A stretch of DNA of 5,174 nt from Hellea sp. GTDB lineage: Bacteria; Pseudomonadota; Alphaproteobacteria; Caulobacterales; Maricaulaceae. Under the pieces are notes generated by a model that saw nothing but the letters and a program-made list of their open reading frames with translations, did not search any database and was not told the origin of the DNA. Positions 1 through 5,174 of the stretch are shown piece after piece. Positions within the stretch are counted from its first letter, which is position 1; every line of letters begins with the position of its first letter. Made by a program: the position numbers and the translations under genes. Location: assembly GCA_020628635.1 (NCBI GenBank), contig JAHDEU010000188.1, positions 1 through 5,174 of the forward strand. Direction: 5' to 3'.

Positions 1-127
1 CCCTCTTAGGGGAGGTGGCCCGCCGCAGGCAGGGTCGGAGGGGTAAGGTCACTCCGCTCTAAAGACGAGACACCTTACCCCTCCGTCACCCCTCGCTGCG
101 CTCGTGGGGACACCTCCCCTAAGAGGG
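1..127. repeat. Large imperfect inverted repeat (intergenic palindromic element)
   Basis: Two nested pairs of arms are visible. The outer pair is a perfect 17-bp match, 1-17 (CCCTCTTAGGGGAGGTG) against 111-127. The inner pair is a perfect 14-bp match, 36-49 (CGGAGGGGTAAGGT) against 72-85. They enclose a 22-nt loop (50-71). The stretches between the arms (18-35 and 86-110) differ in length and pair poorly, so a single strand would fold as a long stem with an internal bulge. No reading frame of interest crosses it. It resembles the GC-rich intergenic palindromic repeats found in many copies in alphaproteobacterial genomes, and may also act as a terminator or mRNA 3'-end stabiliser for a gene left of the window. 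There is no T-run on either side, so a classical intrinsic terminator is not supported. The left arm begins at base 1, so the element could extend beyond the window. Confidence 0.8.
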
Positions 128-177
128 GAGGAGTTAGGAAGTGGAGGGTCTCGACGCCGCTGACGTGAAGGACCCGA

Positions 178-204
178 TTCACCTGACAGCGCTGACAGTG
201 AAGC
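178..204. promoter_or_regulatory. Palindromic operator-like site 1
   Basis: This site carries the 20-base core shared by all three sites, GACARCGYTGWCAGTGAAGC, at 185-204. The centre CAGCGCTG (187-194) is a perfect palindrome. The flanks TTCAC (178-182) and GTGAA (198-202) are also complementary, but one extra base in the left half puts them out of register by one, and A195 replaces the T found in the other two sites. It therefore looks like a weakened copy of site 3. A role as a binding site for a dimeric regulator is inferred from symmetry only. Confidence 0.5.
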
Positions 205-239
205 GCGTCGGTCCGCTGGTGAAGCGCAGCGATATCCCC

Positions 240-269
240 GGTTTAACTGACAACGTTGTCAGTGAAGCC
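240..269. promoter_or_regulatory. Palindromic operator-like site 2 (perfect 18-bp core)
   Basis: ACTGACAACGTTGTCAGT at 246-263 is a perfect 18-bp palindrome with no spacer. Extended to 240-269, 13 of 15 base pairs match. Symmetry with a central CG and no loop is typical of DNA sites for dimeric repressors, LacI family members in particular, and less typical of RNA hairpins, which need a loop. Compared with sites 1 and 3 the centre is changed symmetrically from AGCGCT to AACGTT. Such a paired change keeps the palindrome and suggests that the symmetry itself is under selection. The regulator is not encoded in this window. Confidence 0.6.
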
Positions 270-315
270 AATTCCCCATTCCCCACCGCCCGTTCCACGA
301 CCCCACCGCTGCAAA

Positions 316-341
316 CTTCACCGACAGCGCTGTCAGTGAAG
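316..341. promoter_or_regulatory. Palindromic operator-like site 3 (26-bp)
   Basis: The 26 bases from 316 to 341 form a palindrome with 12 of 13 pairs matched. The only mismatch is C322 against A335. The inner core is GACAGCGCTGTC (323-334), flanked by CTTCAC on the left and GTGAAG on the right. It is the site nearest to ptsP, with its centre about 118 bases before the start codon. It shares the 20-base core with sites 1 and 2. A regulator binding here could act on the ptsP promoter, but the transcription start is unknown. Confidence 0.6.
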
Positions 342-446
342 CCTCAACCCCTTCGGCAACCCCAATGTGGGGGAGATTTAACGCTGCCAGCCAAGTTTGC
401 CCGGCTTGGCCCTGTTGTCGGCCGTGATTTGCGCTAAGTTGCGGTT

Positions 447-2723
447 GTGAACGCGGACCCGCATATCATCACGACCCCGCCCAAGCTGATGCGCGCCATC
501 CGCTCGGCCATGGCGGGGACAGAATCGGTGCAGGAACGGCTGGACCACTTCGTCAGGGCCATCCGGTCCTCCATGCAGGTGGAGGTGGCGTCGATCTACT
601 TGCTGCGCGCCGGGGAGGATCTGGAGCTTTCCGCCACCCAGGGCCTGAAGCGCTCGGCTGTCCACAAGACGCGCATGAAGCCGGGCGAGGGTCTCGTCGG
701 CCATGTCGCGCTGACGGCGCGGCCGCTCAACCTGGCCGACGCACCAAGCCACCCGCTTTTTTCCTACCGTCCGGAAACGGGCGAGGACCCATTCAACTCA
801 TTTCTCGGCGTGCCGATCCTGCGCGGCGGGCGGACGCTGGGCGTGCTCGTCGTGCAGTCCAAGACGTCTCGCACCTTCTCCGAGGAAGAGGTCGAGGACC
901 TGCTGACCGTCGCCATGGTGCTGGCCGAGATCATCGTCGATGACGAGCGCGTCGGCGGCAAGAAGGCGGCGCTCAAGGGCATCGCCCTGTCGCCGACCAA
1001 GCCGGAAACGGTCACCGGCCGCGCCTTTGCGCCGGGTCTCGCGCGCGGCGTCGCCGTGCTGCACCAGCCGCCCGTCGCGCCCGCCAACCTGTTGGCCGAG
1101 AACATCGCGCTGGAGGAAGTCCGGCTGGAGCGCGCCATTGCCGAGCTGCGGCGCAATGTGGACGCCATGGTCAGCGGCGAGGTCGCGGGCATCACCCGCG
1201 CGAGCCGCGAGATTTTCGACGCCTACCGCACCTTCGCCTATGACCGGAAATGGGTCGGCCGCCTGCGCGAGGCCGTGCATTCCGGCCTGACCGCGGAAGC
1301 GGCTGTCGAGCGCGTGCGCAACGAGCACCGCGCCCGGCTGATGAAAGTGCGCGACCCTTACCTGCGCGCGCGGCTGCACGATCTCGAAGATCTCGCCAAC
1401 CGGATGCTGCGCCTGCTCGCGGGCGAGGGCACCGAGCGCGCCGTGCCCGACGACGCCATCCTGTTCGCGCGCGAGCTGGGGCCGGCCGAGCTGCTCGACT
1501 ATGACCGGGAGAAGCTGGCGGCCGTGGTGCTCGAAGAGGGCACGCCGAGCTCGCACACCTCGATCATCGCCCGCGCGCTGGGCCTGCCGCTGGTCGGCCG
1601 GGCGCAGGGCGTGCTCGACAAGATAGAAACGGGCGACACCGTGCTGGTCGACGCCGAAGACGGCCGCGTCCATCTGCGCCCGCTGGAAACGCAGATCTCC
1701 GGCTTCCAGCTGCGGCTGAACATTCGCGGCGAGATGACCCGCGCCTATGACCAGCTGCGCTTCCGCCGCGCGGTCACGCAGGACGGCCAGGAGGTCGATC
1801 TGATGCTCAACGCCGGTCTGCTGGTGGACCTGCCGCAGCTCGACCAGGCGGGCGCGGACGGCATCGGGCTGTTCCGCACCGAATTCCAGTTCATGGTATC
1901 GGACTTCATGCCGCGCCTGCAGCAGCAGACCGAGCTCTACAGGAAAGCCATCGAGGCGGCGGGCGACCGGCCCGTCACCTTCCGCACGCTCGATCTCGGC
2001 GGTGACAAGATCCTCCCATACATGGACCCGATCCCGGAGGAGAACCCCGCGATCGGCTGGCGCGCCATCCGCATCGGCTTGGACCGTCCGGGCCTGATGC
2101 GCTACCAGCTGCGCGCGCTGGTCGCCGCCGGGGCGGGCCGCCACCTGCGCATCATGTTCCCCATGGTGACCGTCGTCGACGAGTTCATCGAGGCCAAGGC
2201 GCTGTTCACCCGCGAGATCGCGCGCGCGTCAAAGCTCGGACTGGAACTGCCCGCGAAAGTGGAAGTCGGCGTCATGCTGGAAACGCCCAGCCTCGCCTGG
2301 CAGGTCGACGCCGTCTGCGACCATGCGGATTTCGTGTCCGTGGGCGCCAACGACCTCTTGCAGTTCTTCTTTGCCTCGGACCGCGACAATGCGCGGGTGT
2401 CGGACCGCTACGACCCGCTCTCGCCTGCCGCGCTGTCCATGATGTCGTTTATCGCGGACCGCTGCCGGTTGAACGACACGCCCGTGTCCGTGTGCGGCGA
2501 AATCGCGGGACGCCCGCTGGAGGCCATGGCGCTGGTCGCGCTGGGCTACCATTCGCTCTCCATGCCGGTGACGGGCATCGGACCGGTCAAGAGCGCCGTC
2601 ATGGCTCTGGACGCGGAAGCGCTCAGAGACCTCATCGTGCCCAACTTGCGGGTCACCACACGGCTGCGGAGCTTGCGCGAACCGATCGCGGAGTTTTGCG
2701 CGGATAACGGCATTCCAATTTAG
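447..2723 (+). CDS. ptsP: PtsP, GAF-containing phosphoenolpyruvate-protein phosphotransferase (EI-Ntr)
   Basis: This is enzyme I of the nitrogen phosphotransferase system. It takes phosphate from phosphoenolpyruvate onto a histidine and passes it to NPr (PtsO) and then PtsN, a cytoplasmic regulatory relay rather than a sugar importer. Domains in its 758 residues are GAF (about 20-165), the EI N-terminal NPr-binding helical part (about 188-320), the swivelling phosphohistidine domain (about 330-410; GTPSSHTS, phospho-acceptor H370) and the PEP-binding TIM barrel (about 440-745). By motif, residues matching E. coli EI active-site positions are all present: R477 (GIGLFRTEF), R513 (FRTLDLGGDK), R539 (GWRAIRI), E612, N635/D636, R646 and C683 (VCGEIAG). 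Length fits the family (E. coli PtsP 748). In alphaproteobacteria such as Caulobacter, glutamine binding to the GAF domain inhibits phosphorylation and the relay controls (p)ppGpp. The GTG start at 447 keeps the usual short extension before the GAF domain. No clear ribosome site precedes it, and ATG at 489 is the alternative. NPr and PtsN are not encoded here. Confidence 0.97.
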   Translation: MNADPHIITTPPKLMRAIRSAMAGTESVQERLDHFVRAIRSSMQVEVASIYLLRAGEDLELSATQGLKRSAVHKTRMKPGEGLVGHVALTARPLNLADAPSHPLFSYRPETGEDPFNSFLGVPILRGGRTLGVLVVQSKTSRTFSEEEVEDLLTVAMVLAEIIVDDERVGGKKAALKGIALSPTKPETVTGRAFAPGLARGVAVLHQPPVAPANLLAENIALEEVRLERAIAELRRNVDAMVSGEVAGITRASREIFDAYRTFAYDRKWVGRLREAVHSGLTAEAAVERVRNEHRARLMKVRDPYLRARLHDLEDLANRMLRLLAGEGTERAVPDDAILFARELGPAELLDYDREKLAAVVLEEGTPSSHTSIIARALGLPLVGRAQGVLDKIETGDTVLVDAEDGRVHLRPLETQISGFQLRLNIRGEMTRAYDQLRFRRAVTQDGQEVDLMLNAGLLVDLPQLDQAGADGIGLFRTEFQFMVSDFMPRLQQQTELYRKAIEAAGDRPVTFRTLDLGGDKILPYMDPIPEENPAIGWRAIRIGLDRPGLMRYQLRALVAAGAGRHLRIMFPMVTVVDEFIEAKALFTREIARASKLGLELPAKVEVGVMLETPSLAWQVDAVCDHADFVSVGANDLLQFFFASDRDNARVSDRYDPLSPAALSMMSFIADRCRLNDTPVSVCGEIAGRPLEAMALVALGYHSLSMPVTGIGPVKSAVMALDAEALRDLIVPNLRVTTRLRSLREPIAEFCADNGIPI

Positions 2724-2771
2724 CGCGGGTTTTGGGTTGAACTCCGGCCCGTCCTGATGCGTAGCGTTACC

Positions 2772-3269
2772 ATGAAACATCTCGTCCTTGTCCCGGCAGC
2801 CCTGTTCGCCCTCGCCGCCTGCTCCAACTCCGACGCGCCTGAAGTCGAGGCCGAACCCGCGCCCGTCGCCGCGCCCTCGCCCATGTCCGCGCAGAACACC
2901 AGTGCTGCGGAGGACGGTTCGGTCGTCATCTCGGTGGACCGCGTGGTGGACGAAACGCAGTTCGGCAATTGCCTGCTGATGATCGCGGTGAGCAACGGCC
3001 TGGAGGAGACCGTCAGCGCGGGTCTGTTCACATTCGAAGTCTCCGGCGGCGGCGAGAGCACGGGTGCCAGCATGTTCCCGCAAACGACCGAGCCCGGCGA
3101 AACCAAGCTCGCCCAGGTGATCCTGTCCGGCCAGTCCTGCGACGTGGCGCAGGTGATCGAGGGCGGCCAGCCGCAATGCAGCGTCAACCCCGGCTCGCAG
3201 GACGCGACCTCCTGTCTGGACGTGCTGGTGTTCGAGGACAATGCGGTCGACTTCTCCGTCAATGACTGA
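2772..3269 (+). CDS. Predicted cysteine-rich lipoprotein of unknown function
   Basis: I do not recognise this 165-residue protein. The N-terminus is a lipoprotein signal peptide: MKH, a hydrophobic stretch, then lipobox LAAC with C17 as the predicted lipidated residue, so it should be exported and membrane-anchored. Residues 18-45 form an Ala/Pro/Glu-rich linker. The rest is a small domain with alternating hydrophobic residues (VVISVDRVV, LLMIAVSNGL, AGLFTFEV), suggesting a beta-sandwich. Four cysteines (67, 123, 136, 148) could form two disulfides outside the cytoplasm. ATG at 2772 gives the most typical signal peptide. An in-frame ATG at 2757 would add five residues, and neither start has a good ribosome site. 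It begins 48 bases after ptsP with no terminator-like hairpin between, and its end overlaps the acyltransferase start by 8 bases. A periplasmic partner of that enzyme is possible but is inference. Confidence 0.8.
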   Translation: MKHLVLVPAALFALAACSNSDAPEVEAEPAPVAAPSPMSAQNTSAAEDGSVVISVDRVVDETQFGNCLLMIAVSNGLEETVSAGLFTFEVSGGGESTGASMFPQTTEPGETKLAQVILSGQSCDVAQVIEGGQPQCSVNPGSQDATSCLDVLVFEDNAVDFSVND

Positions 3270-4422
3270 ACCCGCCCCGCAGGAGGGCGAGGTCACGGCG
3301 CGCCTGCTCGGGCGTATTGCAGAAGTCCCTGAAGCGGAATGGGACGCGCTGCTCCCGCCCGGCTCGCATCCCTTTCTGAGCCACCGTTTCCTGCACGCCA
3401 TGGAGGCGTCCGGTTCCGCGGTCGAGGCCACGGGCTGGGCCCCGCGCCATGTCTGGGTGGAGGACGAGCACGGCCACGCCATCGCCGCCGCGCCTCTCTA
3501 CGCCAAGAGCCATTCGCGCGGCGAATATGTGTTCGACCATGGCTGGGCGGATGCGCTGGAACGGGCGGGCATGCCCTATTACCCGAAGCTGCAATGTTCC
3601 GTGCCCTTCACGCCCGCCACGGGCCCGCGCCTGCTCGGCCACAGTCCTGGTGCGCGCATGGCTGCGCTGGCGGGAATAGTAGAGGCCACGCATCAACTCG
3701 ACTGCTCCGGCGCGCATATCACCTTCGTGGGTGAACAGGACCGCGAGGCGGGCGCGCAGGCCGGGCTGCTGCAGCGCACCGACCGGCAGTTCCACTTCAT
3801 CAATCGCGGCTACGAAGACTTCGATGCTTTCCTCGGAAGCCTGAGTTCGCGCAAGCGCAAGAACATCCGCAAGGAGCGCGCCAAGGCCCAAGACGGCGTG
3901 ACGATCCGGCGGCTGACCGGCGACGAGCTGAAGCCCCACCACTGGGACATTTTCTACCGCTGCTATCTCGACACGGGCCGCCGCAAATGGGGCAGCCCCT
4001 ATCTCAACCGCGAATTCTTCGCCCGCATCCACGAGACAATGGCGGACGACATCGTGCTGGTCATGGCGTGGATGGATGACGACCCCGTGGCCGCCGCGCT
4101 CAACTTCATCGGCTCGGACGCGCTCTACGGCCGCAACTGGGGCGCGCTGGTGCACAAGCCGTTCCTCCACTTCGAGCTCTGCTACTACCAGGCCATCGAA
4201 GCCGGGCTGGAACGCGGCCTGCCCAAGGTCGAAGCGGGCGCGCAAGGCGAGCACAAGCTGGCGCGGGGCTATGAACCGGTGACGACCCACAGCCTGCACT
4301 ATCTCGCACATCCGGGGCTCGCGGAGGCGGTGGAGCACTATCTGGAGCGGGAACGCGCGGCGGTGGAATTTGACGTGAAGGTGTTGGGGCGGCACACGCC
4401 TTTTCGGAAGGAGGGCGTATGA
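3262..4422 (+). CDS. FemAB-like/GNAT family acyltransferase (COG3146, formerly DUF482)
   Basis: This 386-residue protein belongs to the FemAB-like family of the GNAT superfold (PF04339), often annotated 'peptidogalycan biosynthesis' or 'GNAT family N-acetyltransferase'. Family marks include PFLSHRFLHAMEASGSA near the start (37-53), the basic stretch LSSRKRKNIRKER (194-206), GRNWG (290-294), HFELCYYQAIEAG (303-315) and the highly conserved EAGAQGEHKLARGYEP (324-339). By analogy it may transfer an aminoacyl or acyl group, but the substrate of this family is not established. There is no signal peptide or membrane segment, so it is cytoplasmic, and the length is normal. I chose ATG 3262 because it overlaps the preceding stop by 8 bases (ATGACTGA) and gives the usual short lead-in. 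An in-frame ATG at 3241 would add seven residues, and its GAGG sits too close (3-base spacing) to be convincing. Translation is probably coupled to the lipoprotein gene before it. Confidence 0.92.
   Translation: MTEPAPQEGEVTARLLGRIAEVPEAEWDALLPPGSHPFLSHRFLHAMEASGSAVEATGWAPRHVWVEDEHGHAIAAAPLYAKSHSRGEYVFDHGWADALERAGMPYYPKLQCSVPFTPATGPRLLGHSPGARMAALAGIVEATHQLDCSGAHITFVGEQDREAGAQAGLLQRTDRQFHFINRGYEDFDAFLGSLSSRKRKNIRKERAKAQDGVTIRRLTGDELKPHHWDIFYRCYLDTGRRKWGSPYLNREFFARIHETMADDIVLVMAWMDDDPVAAALNFIGSDALYGRNWGALVHKPFLHFELCYYQAIEAGLERGLPKVEAGAQGEHKLARGYEPVTTHSLHYLAHPGLAEAVEHYLERERAAVEFDVKVLGRHTPFRKEGV
4408..4414 (+). promoter_or_regulatory. Strong Shine-Dalgarno site for the second lipoprotein
   Basis: AAGGAGG lies within the last codons of the acyltransferase gene and ends four bases before ATG 4419. 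It is the only textbook ribosome site in front of a gene in this window, and it fixes the start of the downstream gene. Together with the ATGA stop/start overlap it indicates efficient reinitiation. Confidence 0.8.
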
Positions 4423-4910
4423 GGCGGTTCGCTGTCTGCCTTCTCGCTCTACTGTGCGCGTGCTCCCAGCCCGCAGATACTGACCTCATTCTACCGTCTG
4501 ATCTGCGCAAGGGCGAGACGCTCGTGGCGATGTTCCAGAGTTGCGACATGGAGTCCTGCAAGCGCGGGCTGGCGCGCATCGAGGGTGACACCATCACCGT
4601 AGGTGGTCGAAGCCGAATAATGACCAATTATCAAGGACGTATCCTGGACGCTTGGCTCATCTCTGGCTGTCTGGGCGAGGACAAGGGCGACGAAGACTGT
4701 TCCGGTGCGGTTGTTATGCGAACGGCTGTCGTGCGTGGTGACCGCATAATACGGACAACCGAGCCGAAATTCTATTCGCATGGGACCGATAACTTCCCCA
4801 TTCGGAACATCATCGTCGAGCTGATAAGAGACAACCCAGAGGCCGAGGTCTGGTCCGAGCTCAATCCGACGATGTCTTTTGAAGCCTGGCTCTCCGCAGA
4901 AAAGAACTAG
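4419..4910 (+). CDS. Predicted lipoprotein of unknown function with two cysteine pairs
   Basis: I do not recognise this 163-residue protein. Its N-terminus is MRR, a hydrophobic core and then LLCAC-SQP, with C15 as the likely lipidated cysteine. Cys at the -2 position of the lipobox is unusual but tolerated. After a short linker, the mature part has cysteines at 42 and 47 (SCDMESC) and at 84 and 94 (GCLGEDKGDEDC), suggesting two local disulfides in the periplasm. The rest is a mixed soluble domain ending in an amphipathic stretch (FEAWLSAEKN). The start is certain: a strong ribosome site precedes it and ATGA overlaps the acyltransferase stop by four bases. Base composition differs from its neighbours: I count about 55% GC in 4621-4860, against about 72% in the sampled acyltransferase stretch 4201-4260. 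A recent acquisition, or a fast-evolving lineage-specific gene, would explain this. Confidence 0.78.
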   Translation: MRRFAVCLLALLCACSQPADTDLILPSDLRKGETLVAMFQSCDMESCKRGLARIEGDTITVGGRSRIMTNYQGRILDAWLISGCLGEDKGDEDCSGAVVMRTAVVRGDRIIRTTEPKFYSHGTDNFPIRNIIVELIRDNPEAEVWSELNPTMSFEAWLSAEKN

Positions 4911-4942
4911 CGACCAGACAGCGGAGACCATATCCCGCCCCC

Positions 4943-5174
4943 ATGACACTCCAAGGCACATACGACACCGACAACGTCTTCGCGAAAATCCTACGAAGCG
5001 AGATGCCCGCCGCGGTCATCGCGGACGAGCCGCATGCCGTCGCGATCATGGACGCCTTTCCGCAAACTCGGGGCCACTGTCTCGTCATTCCCAAGGCGCC
5101 GTCGCGCAACCTTCTGGAAGTCGCGCCCAAGGATTTGGGGCGGCTCTTCGGGCTGGTGCAGCGGGTGGCCATCG
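4943..5174 (+). CDS. HIT family protein, N-terminal part (cut by window end)
   Basis: The first 77 residues of a histidine-triad (HIT) protein are visible. These are small cytoplasmic nucleotide-binding hydrolases or transferases acting on nucleoside phosphoramidates, dinucleoside polyphosphates or similar compounds. Family marks are YDTDNVFAKILRSEMPA (7-23), IMDAFPQTRGHCLVIPK (35-51) and SRNLLEVAPKDLGRL (54-68), which match the N-terminal half of bacterial HIT proteins in order and spacing. The catalytic His-x-His-x-His motif lies in the C-terminal half, beyond the window, so activity cannot be judged. A complete protein would be about 130-145 residues. ATG 4943 gives the normal start. The nearest purine-rich stretch (GGAG, 4923-4926) is too far upstream to be a good ribosome site. 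The gene follows the second lipoprotein after 32 bases with no terminator seen, so cotranscription is plausible. Confidence 0.92.
   Translation, partial: MTLQGTYDTDNVFAKILRSEMPAAVIADEPHAVAIMDAFPQTRGHCLVIPKAPSRNLLEVAPKDLGRLFGLVQRVAI

Larger units (their letters stand above)
128..446. other. Non-coding leader region upstream of ptsP
   Basis: This stretch of about 320 bases holds no gene that I can support. It contains the palindrome array described separately (178-342), with GTGAAG(C/G) repeated at 165, 198, 219, 262 and 336. Downstream of the array are two small possible hairpins: CCCCA/TGGGG at 360-364 and 368-372, and GCCAAG/CTTGGC at 390-395 and 405-410 with a 9-nt loop. Neither is followed by a T-run. 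I could not pick out a convincing -35/-10 pair. The promoter of ptsP may lie here, or ptsP may be read from a promoter left of the window. Confidence 0.6.

Noticed and set aside
360..410. Two small hairpins before ptsP considered as a terminator, attenuator or riboswitch
   Set aside because: The stems are only 5 and 6 bp, no T-run follows, and no conserved riboswitch core is visible.
141..437. A 98-codon GTG-initiated reading frame upstream of ptsP, with GGAGGAG at 127-133 at good spacing
   Set aside because: The product is low-complexity with no recognisable domain, and the frame runs across the palindromes, which explain its repeated VKR/VKP-like pieces. The purine stretch is the edge of the inverted repeat. 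A leader peptide cannot be fully excluded, since the frame ends 9 bases before the ptsP start.
798..2144. Long minus-strand open frame of 448 codons inside ptsP
   Set aside because: It is opposite a fully conserved ptsP. Long antisense frames are common in GC-rich genes, and the translation shows no family motif.
2724..2771. Possible terminator or promoter between ptsP and the first lipoprotein
   Set aside because: No stable stem with a T-run and no recognisable -35/-10 pair is present in the 48 bases.
2229..3482. Minus-strand open frame of 417 codons spanning ptsP end, the first lipoprotein and the acyltransferase start
   Set aside because: It crosses three supported plus-strand genes and its translation is biased, with no recognisable domain.
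3259..4395. Minus-strand open frame of 378 codons opposite the acyltransferase
   Set aside because: This is a composition shadow. The plus strand carries clear family motifs over its whole length.

Overview
The window looks like chromosomal DNA from a high-GC alphaproteobacterium. Most genes are strongly GC-biased at third codon positions, the PtsP is the GAF-containing form typical of alphaproteobacteria, and a FemAB-like acyltransferase close to a HIT protein is also at home in that class. A Caulobacterales/Maricaulales-type source is my guess, but the sequence does not prove it. I found no mobile-element genes, rRNA, tRNA or CRISPR.

Layout: positions 1-127 are a large imperfect inverted repeat with no gene. 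Positions 128-446 are a leader region without a convincing gene. It holds three near-identical palindromes and two weaker partial copies, spaced at close to whole DNA-helix turns, and looks like an operator array. All five genes lie on the + strand. They are ptsP (447-2723, enzyme I of the nitrogen phosphotransferase system), a small cysteine-rich lipoprotein (2772-3269), a FemAB-like/GNAT acyltransferase (3262-4422), a second cysteine-containing lipoprotein of clearly lower GC (4419-4910), and the start of a HIT-family nucleotide hydrolase or transferase (4943 to the window edge).

How they fit together: genes 2-4 overlap by 8 and 4 bases and are probably translationally coupled. Short gaps (48 and 32 bases) join them to ptsP before and the HIT gene after, so a single transcript is plausible. 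PtsP is a cytoplasmic regulatory phosphotransferase. The middle three genes suggest a small cell-envelope module in which two predicted lipoproteins flank an acyltransferase of a family annotated as peptidoglycan- or envelope-related. No functional link between PtsP and that module can be shown from sequence alone. The most interesting unexplained signal is the palindrome array upstream of ptsP.
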